Assembly: GCF_025642975.1 (NCBI RefSeq)
Contig: NZ_JANZKJ010000004.1
Coordinates: 124,001 to 188,000, forward strand
From: Pseudomonas sp. RIT-PI-S
GTDB lineage: Bacteria > Pseudomonadota > Gammaproteobacteria > Pseudomonadales > Pseudomonadaceae
Reading direction: 5' to 3'
DNA: 64,000 nucleotides
Made by a program: the position numbers and the translations under genes. Within the stretch, counting starts at the first letter, position 1. Each line of letters opens with the position of its first letter. Of this stretch, positions 1 through 7,161 are shown in pieces. The notes beneath the pieces are model-generated. The model searched no databases. It was given only the letters and a program-made list of their open reading frames with translations, and was not told where the DNA came from.

Positions 1-1149
1 CATCTGCACCGGGGCGCCTCGCAAGTAGTCGAGCTCGCCGCAGCGGCTATCGACCTCATCCAGGTTCAGGGTGTGGATATAACGATCGCTGTTCATCATT
101 TCGATGCTGAACCAGGATTCGAGCGCGCCACAGGCACCGAGGGTATGGCCGAGGAAGCTCTTCTGCGAGCTGATCGGCATGCGCGGGCCGAACAGGCTGC
201 TGGTGGCCAGGGTTTCGGCGATATCGCCCTGCTCGGTGGCGGTGCCATGGCCATTTACGTAGCCGATCGCCTCCGGGGCCAGCCCTGCGTCCTCCAGGGC
301 CAGCTCCATGGCCCGGCGCATGGTCGCCTGTTCTGGGCGGGTGCTGTGCTGGCCGTCGGCGTTGCTGCCAAAGCCCACCACCTCGGCATAGATGGTCGCG
401 CCACGGGCCTGGGCGTGCTCCAGTGCTTCGAGCACCAACATGCCAGCCCCTTCGCCGATCACCAGGCCGTCACGGCCGGCGTCATAAGGTCGCGGGCTGG
501 TGTGTGGCGCGTCATTGCGCAGGCTGGTGGCATAGAGGGCATCGAACACCATGGCTTCGCTGGGGCACAGCTCTTCGGCGCCGCCGGCGAGCATCAGCGG
601 CAGGCGGCCGAACTTGATCGCCTCATAGGCATAGCCGATGCCCTGGCTGCCGCTGGTGCAGGCGCTGGAGGTCGGGATCAGGCGCCCGGTAAGGCCAAAG
701 AAAATGCTGATATTGGCGGCGGTGGTGTGCGGCATCATCCGCACGTAAGAGTTGGCGTTGAGGCCATCGGCCACCGAGTTGAGCAACATGTTGCCGAACG
801 CCTTGATCTCCTCGGTGCTGCCCGTGGACGAACCGCAGGCTACGCCCATGCGGCCGTCGGTGATCATCGGGTCGCCCAGCAGCCCGGCGTTCGCCAGGGC
901 TCGCTCCGAAGCCGCCACTGCCAGGCGCGATACCCGGCCCATGCTGCGCAGCTGCTTGCGGGTCCAGTGCCTGGGCACCTGGAAATCGTCGATGGGGCCG
1001 GCCAGGCGGGTGTTGAGCTCTTCGAAGCGGTTCCATTCGTCCATGCGGCGGATGCCGCTGCGCTGAGCGGCGAAGTTGGCCGAAATGCTGGCCCAGTCGT
1101 TACCCAGTGAGGTAAGGCCGGCCATGCCAGTGACTACCACGCGCTGCAT
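1..1149 (-). CDS. Beta-ketoacyl-ACP synthase (APE second KS), truncated by window edge
   Basis: The reading frame opens at an ATG that overlaps the stop of the upstream ketoreductase (ATGA) and stays open for 383 codons to base 1, so the C-terminus is missing. FabF-type elongating ketosynthases are about 410 residues, so little is lost. The active-site Cys lies near residue 164 in SSACTSGSQG, and the two catalytic His motifs NGHGTAT and FLGHTLGACG follow, so the Cys-His-His triad is intact. By type it matches ApeR, the homodimeric KS of characterised aryl polyene systems. It is the last gene of the operon visible here. Confidence 0.88.
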   Translation of the reverse strand, partial: MQRVVVTGMAGLTSLGNDWASISANFAAQRSGIRRMDEWNRFEELNTRLAGPIDDFQVPRHWTRKQLRSMGRVSRLAVAASERALANAGLLGDPMITDGRMGVACGSSTGSTEEIKAFGNMLLNSVADGLNANSYVRMMPHTTAANISIFFGLTGRLIPTSSACTSGSQGIGYAYEAIKFGRLPLMLAGGAEELCPSEAMVFDALYATSLRNDAPHTSPRPYDAGRDGLVIGEGAGMLVLEALEHAQARGATIYAEVVGFGSNADGQHSTRPEQATMRRAMELALEDAGLAPEAIGYVNGHGTATEQGDIAETLATSSLFGPRMPISSQKSFLGHTLGACGALESWFSIEMMNSDRYIHTLNLDEVDSRCGELDYLRGAPVQM

Positions 1150-1877
1150 CAGCACAGCCCTCCATTGACTGCCAGCACCTGGCGGGTGATGTAGGACGCC
1201 TCCGCCGACATCAGGAAATTCACCGCGCCGGCCACCTCTTCAGGGGTGCCCATGCGTTGCGCGGGGATCATCTTCAGCAACTCCTCCACCGGCACGTGCT
1301 CATCGAGCATGGCGGTGTCGATCAGCCCGGGGGCCACGCAGTTAACGGTGATCTTGCGCTTGGCCAGCTCGATGGCCAGCGCTTTGGCCGCGCCGATGAT
1401 CCCAGCCTTGGAGGCGCTGTAGTTGACCTGGCCGCGGTTGCCGATCAGCCCAGACACCGAGGTGATGCACACGATGCGCCCGGCGGCGCGGCGGCGGATC
1501 ATCGGCAAGGTCAGCGGATGCAGCACGTTGTAGAAGCCATCGAGGTTGGTGCGCAGCACCAGGTCCCAGTCTTCGCCTTCCAGCGCCGGGAAGGCGCCGT
1601 CGCGGGTCAGGCCGGCGTTGCACACCACTCCGTAGTAGGCGCCGTGGGTTTCTACGTCCAGGGTCAATTCGCGCGCGCAGGCTTCACGGTCGGCCACGTC
1701 GAACTGCAATACCCGGGCTCGGCGGCCCAGGGCGTGGACCTCTTGGGCCACGGCATCGGCCTCGGCGCGGCCGCTGCGGCAATGCAGGATGATGTCGAAG
1801 CCCGCCTGGGCAAGGCGCAGGGCGATGGCCCGGCCGATACCGCGGCTGGAGCCGGTCACCAGGATGGAATCAGTCAT
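1149..1877 (-). CDS. 3-ketoacyl-ACP reductase (FabG-like, APE cluster)
   Basis: A 242-residue classical short-chain dehydrogenase. The Rossmann glycine motif TGSSRGIG is at residues 8-15, followed by a CNAG motif, the catalytic Ser in ITSVSG and the YSASK catalytic pair. In the APE pathway it would reduce the beta-keto group of the growing polyene on its carrier protein, the role of ApeQ. It overlaps the dehydratase upstream (ATGACTGA) and the ketosynthase downstream (ATGA), indicating translational coupling. Generic FabG could look the same; the assignment to polyene synthesis comes from context. Confidence 0.9.
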   Translation of the reverse strand: MTDSILVTGSSRGIGRAIALRLAQAGFDIILHCRSGRAEADAVAQEVHALGRRARVLQFDVADREACARELTLDVETHGAYYGVVCNAGLTRDGAFPALEGEDWDLVLRTNLDGFYNVLHPLTLPMIRRRAAGRIVCITSVSGLIGNRGQVNYSASKAGIIGAAKALAIELAKRKITVNCVAPGLIDTAMLDEHVPVEELLKMIPAQRMGTPEEVAGAVNFLMSAEASYITRQVLAVNGGLC

Positions 1878-2334
1878 GGGAACAATCCTGTGGAGTTGCC
1901 AGGTAGTCGGCGGCGCGGGGCGGGCGGTACACGTTCAAGCGTGCCTGCGCCTGGATCCCCGGGCCGTCGAGGTGGCATTCGAACACACCCATGCCGCTCT
2001 CGTCTTCGAGCGAGCGCAGGGCGCGTACTGTAAGAAGGGTGCCGGCGGCAAAGCGCTCGACGTTGCAGCTGTATTTGCGGGTGCCGAGCAGAAAGCCCAT
2101 TTCCACCGGCTGGCCGAGCTGGCGCGAGCGGCAGCCGGCATAGGCGGCCACGGCCTGAGCCATCAGTTCCACGCCGACCCAAGCCGGCAGGCTACCGTCG
2201 GCTTCGCTGAACACCGGGTGAGGGCGCACCTGCGCGAGGGTTTCGATCGAATCGTCGTCAAAGCGCACAACCCGGTCGAGCAGCACCATGTCCCCGGCGT
2301 GGGGCAGCAGTTCGGCGATGGGCCATTCAGGCAT
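1870..2334 (-). CDS. Hotdog-fold 3-hydroxyacyl-ACP dehydratase (ApeP-like)
   Basis: A 154-residue single hotdog-domain protein starting MPEWPIAELLPHAGDM. His12 in LLPHAGDM is in the position of the FabA/FabZ catalytic His. Proteins of this type (ApeP) pair with a second dehydratase (ApeI) in characterised APE synthases to form the double bonds of the polyene. Here the ApeI-type partner is the C-terminal domain of the ligase fusion at 13673-15340. It overlaps the upstream ketosynthase by 8 bp (ATGCCTGA). Confidence 0.83.
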   Translation of the reverse strand: MPEWPIAELLPHAGDMVLLDRVVRFDDDSIETLAQVRPHPVFSEADGSLPAWVGVELMAQAVAAYAGCRSRQLGQPVEMGFLLGTRKYSCNVERFAAGTLLTVRALRSLEDESGMGVFECHLDGPGIQAQARLNVYRPPRAADYLATPQDCSHD

Positions 2335-3511
2335 GGAGTTCTCCCAGGATCAGGCTGACATTGTTGCCGCCAAAGGCGAAAGCGTTGCTCATCAAGCAGG
2401 TGCCGGGGGCCAGGCGGGCGCCGGGCCCGGTGAAGTTCAGCGCCGGCAACTGCGGGTCTGGCTGGCCGTCCCACAGGTGCGGCGGCAAGCGCCCATGTTG
2501 CAGGCTCAGCCAGCAGAACGCAGCCTCCAGCGCCGCGGCCGCGCCCAGGGTGTGGCCGGTCATGCTTTTGCTCGACGAACACGGCACCCCGGCCGGGAAC
2601 AGCGCCGCCACGGCGAGGCTTTCCATGGCGTCGTTGTGAACGGTGGCGGTGCCATGCAGGTTGAGGTAGCCAATCTGCTCGGCTCCCAGCCCGGCCTGAG
2701 CCAGTGCCTGGCGCATGGCCGCCAGCGCGCCGCCGCCGGTGGGGTCTGGCGCGGAAATATGGTGGGCGTCCGAACTGGCCCCGGCGCCCAGCAGGGCGAT
2801 GGCCTTGCCGGTGGGACCGGGCTCGCGGGTCATCAGGAACAGCGCCGCGCCTTCGCCGATGTTGATTCCGTCCCGGTTGCCGGAAAACGGGTTGCAGGGC
2901 ATGGCCGAGACCGCCGCCAGCGCGCTGAAACCGTTCAGGGTCAAGGCGCAGAGGCTGTCCACGCCGCCGCACACCACCGCGTCGCAAGCGCCGAGGTCGA
3001 GCAGGCGCCGGGCGCTCATCAGCGCCCGCCCGCTGGAGGTACAGGCGGTGGAAATCACATAGCCGGGCCCGCTGCTGCCCAGCCATTGAGCCAGGCATTC
3101 GGCGGGCGCTTCCAATAGCTGTTGGCTGTAGTTGTAGCCGTCGGCCAGGTGCCCATCGCGCAAATACGCCTGGAACCCCGCGGTCGCTTCACCGATCCCT
3201 GAGGTGCTGGTGCCGAGCACCACGGCAACCCGGTGCGCGCCATAGCGGGCCACCGCGCCACGCAGCTCGGCCTCGATCTGCCCGGCGGCCTGCAACAGCA
3301 AACGGTTGTTGCGGCTGTCGTGGCAGGCGAGGGCCACCGGCAGCGGCGCCAGCTCGCCGGGCACCGGCGCCACCAGTACGTCGGCGCCTGGCAGCCAGCC
3401 TCCTTGGCGGCGCAGGCCACTGCGGTCGCCGGCGAACAGGCCCTGGGCGACGGCAGTGGTGTTCAGGCCCAGTGCGCAGTTCAGGCCCAGCGCGTTCAAA
3501 TAGGCAGTCAT
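2327..3511 (-). CDS. Beta-ketoacyl-ACP synthase (APE KS, ApeO-like)
   Basis: A 394-residue thiolase-fold condensing enzyme with a complete triad: Cys157 in STACTSSG, His286 in LHGTAT and His320 in MTGHTLGAAAALE. It most likely pairs with the chain-length factor encoded by the first gene of the operon (17174-17902) to form the KS/CLF heterodimer that extends the polyene. Coupled by ATGA to the DUF3261 lipoprotein gene upstream. Which of the two cluster ketosynthases partners the CLF is inferred from family resemblance. Confidence 0.88.
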   Translation of the reverse strand: MTAYLNALGLNCALGLNTTAVAQGLFAGDRSGLRRQGGWLPGADVLVAPVPGELAPLPVALACHDSRNNRLLLQAAGQIEAELRGAVARYGAHRVAVVLGTSTSGIGEATAGFQAYLRDGHLADGYNYSQQLLEAPAECLAQWLGSSGPGYVISTACTSSGRALMSARRLLDLGACDAVVCGGVDSLCALTLNGFSALAAVSAMPCNPFSGNRDGINIGEGAALFLMTREPGPTGKAIALLGAGASSDAHHISAPDPTGGGALAAMRQALAQAGLGAEQIGYLNLHGTATVHNDAMESLAVAALFPAGVPCSSSKSMTGHTLGAAAALEAAFCWLSLQHGRLPPHLWDGQPDPQLPALNFTGPGARLAPGTCLMSNAFAFGGNNVSLILGELHA

Positions 3512-3999
3512 GGCGGCGAAGCCTCGCTGGGCAACGGGCTCACCTGATAGCGCAGCCCTTGGCCCAGCTCCAGGGTGAAGTCCATTGGCTGGCGATACCG
3601 GACGGCCCAGCGGCTGCCGAGCGAGCGTCCTTGCACCGTTGCCTGGGCGTTGGGGTACAGCGTGGGCAGCTCGCTGCTCGGGGTCAGCGCGAACAGCAGC
3701 GCGGCGAACAATTCCCGCGCCGCCGGGTTAGGCGCAAGGAAGCCATCGGTCTGCCATTGACTGTCTTGCAGGCGTAACCGGGCCAGCGGCATGCCGATCA
3801 GGTCCAGCTGCGACCAGCGCAGCGCCGGGCCTTCCTGCTGGATCACCAGCAAGGAATCATCGCTGAGCTCGGCCTGAGTGCGTTGCAGGTGCAACTGCAG
3901 GGGCAGGCCCAACGTCGGCATCTGTGCCGGCAGCGGGGCTCGTGCGGCGCAGGCGCTGAGCAAGAGCAGCCCACCTAGCAATAAGGCTCGCAGGTTCAC
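3508..3999 (-). CDS. DUF3261-type outer-membrane lipoprotein
   Basis: A 163-residue lipoprotein precursor. The N-terminus MNLRALLLGGLLLLSACAA has a hydrophobic signal and a lipobox ending LSAC, so Cys17 should be lipidated. The start is GTG, directly after the TAA of the methyltransferase gene and 8 nt after GGAGG, which decides the start. Lipoproteins of the DUF3261 family recur in aryl polyene clusters next to the LolA-like and MMPL genes. A role in moving or anchoring the pigment lipid at the outer membrane is likely but unproven. Confidence 0.78.
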   Translation of the reverse strand: MNLRALLLGGLLLLSACAARAPLPAQMPTLGLPLQLHLQRTQAELSDDSLLVIQQEGPALRWSQLDLIGMPLARLRLQDSQWQTDGFLAPNPAARELFAALLFALTPSSELPTLYPNAQATVQGRSLGSRWAVRYRQPMDFTLELGQGLRYQVSPLPSEASPP

Positions 4000-4743
4000 T
4001 TACAACGCCTCCAAAGGCTTGCGCACCACCGCATTGACCAGGGTTTCAGCGCGCTGGCCCGGCGGTGGCGGGCGCTTGAGGCCTAGGCGCTCGAGCAGGC
4101 CGAAGTCCTTGGCGCGGCTCCACCACAGGTACGGGAAGGAAAGGTTCTGCGGGCCGAACTCAAAGCCTTGCTCGCGCAGCATGGCTAGGTACTGCTCGGC
4201 GGTCTTCTGCACGTGCATGGGGTGGCGGAAGAACCAGCGGATGACCCAGGTATCGATATACGCCTCGGTGGATTCGGCGAACAACAGGTAGCCTCCTGGC
4301 TTGAGCACCCGGTAGAACTCGGCCAGCGCCTGTTCCTGCTCCACCAAATGATGGAAGGTCTGGTGGCAGAAGATCAGGTCCACGCTGGCCGAAGGCACCG
4401 GCAGCTTGGCGCAGTCGCCGCCCAGCAGCTCCACGGCCAGGCCTAGCCGGCCTGCTTCCTGGGCGCTGAGTTCGAGGCTCAACGGGTCCGCGTCCACGCC
4501 GATCAGCCTGGCCGGGGCGAAGGCCTGGGCCAGGTAACGGAACGACTTGCCCTGGCCGCAGCCCACGTCCAGCAGGGTCGGCGCCTCGGGCAGGGGCGTG
4601 GTGAACAGGCCGCGCAGGTCGTTGATCGCCACCCGCAACACGTGATGGCTCCAAGTGTGGCTACGCAGGAACCAGAACCCTATGCGGGTTTCCTCGACGT
4701 AGGTCGGGCTATGGAACGGGTTCAAGCGCTCGCTCCCTGGCAC
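4000..4743 (-). CDS. Class I SAM-dependent methyltransferase
   Basis: A 247-residue methyltransferase. SAM-binding motif I is LLDVGCGQGKS, followed by an acidic motif II (IGVDADP) and a FCHQTFHH stretch. In aryl polyene pathways methyltransferases decorate the aryl head group (O- or C-methylation), which is the probable role here. The start chosen is a GTG at 4743, overlapping the halogenase-like gene by 22 bp. A TTG a few codons later (LNPFHS) preceded by GGGAG is a possible alternative. The acceptor cannot be read from the sequence. Confidence 0.82.
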   Translation of the reverse strand: MPGSERLNPFHSPTYVEETRIGFWFLRSHTWSHHVLRVAINDLRGLFTTPLPEAPTLLDVGCGQGKSFRYLAQAFAPARLIGVDADPLSLELSAQEAGRLGLAVELLGGDCAKLPVPSASVDLIFCHQTFHHLVEQEQALAEFYRVLKPGGYLLFAESTEAYIDTWVIRWFFRHPMHVQKTAEQYLAMLREQGFEFGPQNLSFPYLWWSRAKDFGLLERLGLKRPPPPGQRAETLVNAVVRKPLEAL

Positions 4744-5999
4744 AGCTCGGCAAGGGCGCGCAGCCGCCGCTGAGGCTCATTCACGAAGGGGTTGCGGGTG
4801 TCCCAGGCGTAGCCGGCGAGGATCGAGCAGATCATCGCGCGCACGTCCGGCTGGGCGTTGGGGTAGAACACCACGTCCTGGAAGTCCCCGCTGTACCACC
4901 CTTCCACGTAGGCGCGGAAGGCATCCACGCCTTTTTTCAGCGGCGTGGCGAACTCGGCCTGCCAGTCCACGGGCTCGCCTTGCAGCTGACGATGCAGCAC
5001 TGCGGCGGCCATGCTCGCCGAACGCATGGCGATGGTCACCCCTGAGGAAAACACCGGGTCGAGGAACTCCGCCGCGTTGCCCAGCAGCGCAAAGCCCGGG
5101 CCGTGCAAGGTTTTCACGTTGGCGGCGTAGCCACCGATGGTGCGCGCCGGGGTATCCCACACCGCGTTGGCCAGCACGTCGCGCAGGTGCGGGGTCTGCT
5201 GGATGAAGCCCTTGAGGCAGGCGTCCAGGTCGCCGAGCTTGCCCTCGAAGTGGTGGTCGGCGGCCACCACCCCTTGGGAACAACGGCCATTGCTGAAGGG
5301 GATGGTCCAGAACCAGATGTCGCGATGCTCGGGGTGCACGCTGACGAGGATCTTGTTGCGATCGAAGGTTGGGTGGTCGATACGATCTTCCACATGGGTG
5401 AACACTGCCCGGCGCACCGGGAACTGGCTTGGGGCCTCCAGGTCGAGCAGGCGCGGCAGCACCCGCCCGTAGCCGCTGGCGTCGAGCACGAAGCGCGCTT
5501 GGATCGAATACACCTGGCCGTCCGCCCGGCGCACCTGCAGCGTCGCTTGCGGTTGCGCGTGGGGCTGCTCGCTGAAGGCCGCGGCGACGATCTCTTCTTC
5601 ATACCGCACTGTCACGCCCTGAGCCGCGGCCTGGTCTGCCAGCACCTGGTCGAACTGCGCCCGCTGCACCTGGAAGGTGGTCGGCCGGCCCTGGCTTGAG
5701 GTGTGGCCGAAGTCGAAGGCGCTGTAGCGCTCACCGCAGGCGAAGGCCGCGCCGTTCTTGAGCTGGAAACCGGCCGCTTGCACCGCTTCGAGCATGCCGG
5801 CTTCTTCGACGAAATCCAGGCAATGGGACAGCAGGCTCTCGCCGATGGAAAACCGCGGGAAGCGCTGGCGCTCGATGATCAGCACGTCATGGCCGCGGCG
5901 CTTGAGCAGCGCGGCGGCGATAGCGCCGGCAGGGCCTGCGCCGATCACCACGATGGCGTGCTGCTGGGTTTCAACGTTGGGCACGTCAGTGTTCGGCAC
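4722..5999 (-). CDS. Flavin-dependent halogenase-like FAD oxidoreductase
   Basis: A 425-residue FAD enzyme. GAGPAG at 20-25 is the dinucleotide-binding motif and GES is at 53-55. Lys81 in LKNGAAF sits where flavin-dependent halogenases carry their catalytic Lys. W229-F-W-T-I-P234 matches the halogenase WxWxIP motif, and residues 312-320 (FLDPVFSSG) match the halogenase FxDPxxSxG motif. The GTG start is preceded by AAGGAGG with 6-7 nt spacing. In an APE cluster it could halogenate the aryl ring, as in brominated xanthomonadins. Some relatives are monooxygenases or reductases, so halogenation is probable rather than shown. Confidence 0.8.
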   Translation of the reverse strand: MPNTDVPNVETQQHAIVVIGAGPAGAIAAALLKRRGHDVLIIERQRFPRFSIGESLLSHCLDFVEEAGMLEAVQAAGFQLKNGAAFACGERYSAFDFGHTSSQGRPTTFQVQRAQFDQVLADQAAAQGVTVRYEEEIVAAAFSEQPHAQPQATLQVRRADGQVYSIQARFVLDASGYGRVLPRLLDLEAPSQFPVRRAVFTHVEDRIDHPTFDRNKILVSVHPEHRDIWFWTIPFSNGRCSQGVVAADHHFEGKLGDLDACLKGFIQQTPHLRDVLANAVWDTPARTIGGYAANVKTLHGPGFALLGNAAEFLDPVFSSGVTIAMRSASMAAAVLHRQLQGEPVDWQAEFATPLKKGVDAFRAYVEGWYSGDFQDVVFYPNAQPDVRAMICSILAGYAWDTRNPFVNEPQRRLRALAELCQGASA

Positions 6000-7161
6000 G
6001 GGGCCTCCTTGCCTCTGGGTAATGGTTCTGGGGAATACGGTGGAAACCGGCCAGGGCCGGCAGCAGGGTGGCGACCAGGCTCATCAGCATCAGCGCCAGA
6101 TACACCGCCGGGCTGATCAACTGTTGCTTGAGCAACAGGTTGAGGAACACGATCTCGCTCAGCCCGCGAATGTTCAGCAGGATCGCCGCGCTCAAGCGGG
6201 GGCGCGGGCCCTGGCCCCAGGCGTTACTGCCCAGGCCGCTCCAGGCCACGCCCAACCAGCTGCCCAGCACTTTGGCGGCCATGGGCGCCAGGAGCAGGCC
6301 TAGCCACTGTTCGGGGCGCAACTCGGTCAGGGCGCCATGCAGGTCGATCTTCAAGATGCCGCAGCCCAGCAGCAAGGGAATCGCGACCCCGTTCTGCAGC
6401 GGGCCCAGCCATCGCGCCGGCAGCGGTGCCACCACCGGGATCTTCAGCCACGCGAGGTTGAGCACGAAACCCACCCCAAGCAGCAGGGCGTTCAAGGCAA
6501 AGTGTTCAGCCAGCGCCAGCAGAACGAACAGGCACAGGCTATAGCCCAGCGGCCGGCGCAGGCCAAGCCGGTGCAGCAGCCAGGGGGTGAAGGCGGCCAC
6601 CAGCGGTAGCAACACGGCGTCCAGCCGGCCCAAGCCGTTGGCCACGCCAAACAGGCTCCAGCACGTGAGGTCGATCAGCATCGCCGTTTGCAGCAAGCGG
6701 CGGCTGGCTTCGGGCGGGTAGTCAATGTGCTTGAGGTACAGGTACAGCACCGGGATCGCGGTGATCGCAAACACCAGCCCTAGGGAAAACTGGCCCAGCC
6801 CGCTCATCTGCGGCAGCAGCCACAGGGCGCAGCCGATGCCCACCGCGAACGGCACGGCGAAGCTGGGCAGGGCGATCAGCAAGGTGCGGCGGTCCAGCTC
6901 CAGGTCCACGGCTTCGCCGATGATCTGCTGCAACAGCAAGGCGAAAGCCAGGCTGTACAACCCATGCACCCAGGCGGGGGAGGTGAGCGCGCTGACGCCT
7001 GGTTGCCAGTGGGGCTCGATGGCGAACAACACCAGCAAGGGCAGCCCGACCCCCGCCATCAGCAGCTGGCTGATGATCGGCAGCAAGCCCACCCGCGCCC
7101 CCAGGCGCACGCTCAGGGCGAACAGGGCCAGTAACAGCGCCCAAATCAACAACACGATCAT
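5986..7161 (-). CDS. CPA-type cation/proton antiporter-like membrane protein
   Basis: A 391-residue polytopic inner-membrane protein starting MIVLLIWALLLALF, with roughly a dozen hydrophobic segments. The stretch FAITAIPVLYLYLKHIDYP and the following RRLLQTAMLIDL resemble the core of Kef/NhaP-type (CPA) Na+/H+ or K+/H+ exchangers. The start is fixed by an ATGA overlap with the MMPL gene upstream. An antiporter is not part of the minimal APE gene set. It may supply or respond to the ion gradient used by the neighbouring exporter, but its substrate is unknown. Confidence 0.68.
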   Translation of the reverse strand: MIVLLIWALLLALFALSVRLGARVGLLPIISQLLMAGVGLPLLVLFAIEPHWQPGVSALTSPAWVHGLYSLAFALLLQQIIGEAVDLELDRRTLLIALPSFAVPFAVGIGCALWLLPQMSGLGQFSLGLVFAITAIPVLYLYLKHIDYPPEASRRLLQTAMLIDLTCWSLFGVANGLGRLDAVLLPLVAAFTPWLLHRLGLRRPLGYSLCLFVLLALAEHFALNALLLGVGFVLNLAWLKIPVVAPLPARWLGPLQNGVAIPLLLGCGILKIDLHGALTELRPEQWLGLLLAPMAAKVLGSWLGVAWSGLGSNAWGQGPRPRLSAAILLNIRGLSEIVFLNLLLKQQLISPAVYLALMLMSLVATLLPALAGFHRIPQNHYPEARRPRAEH

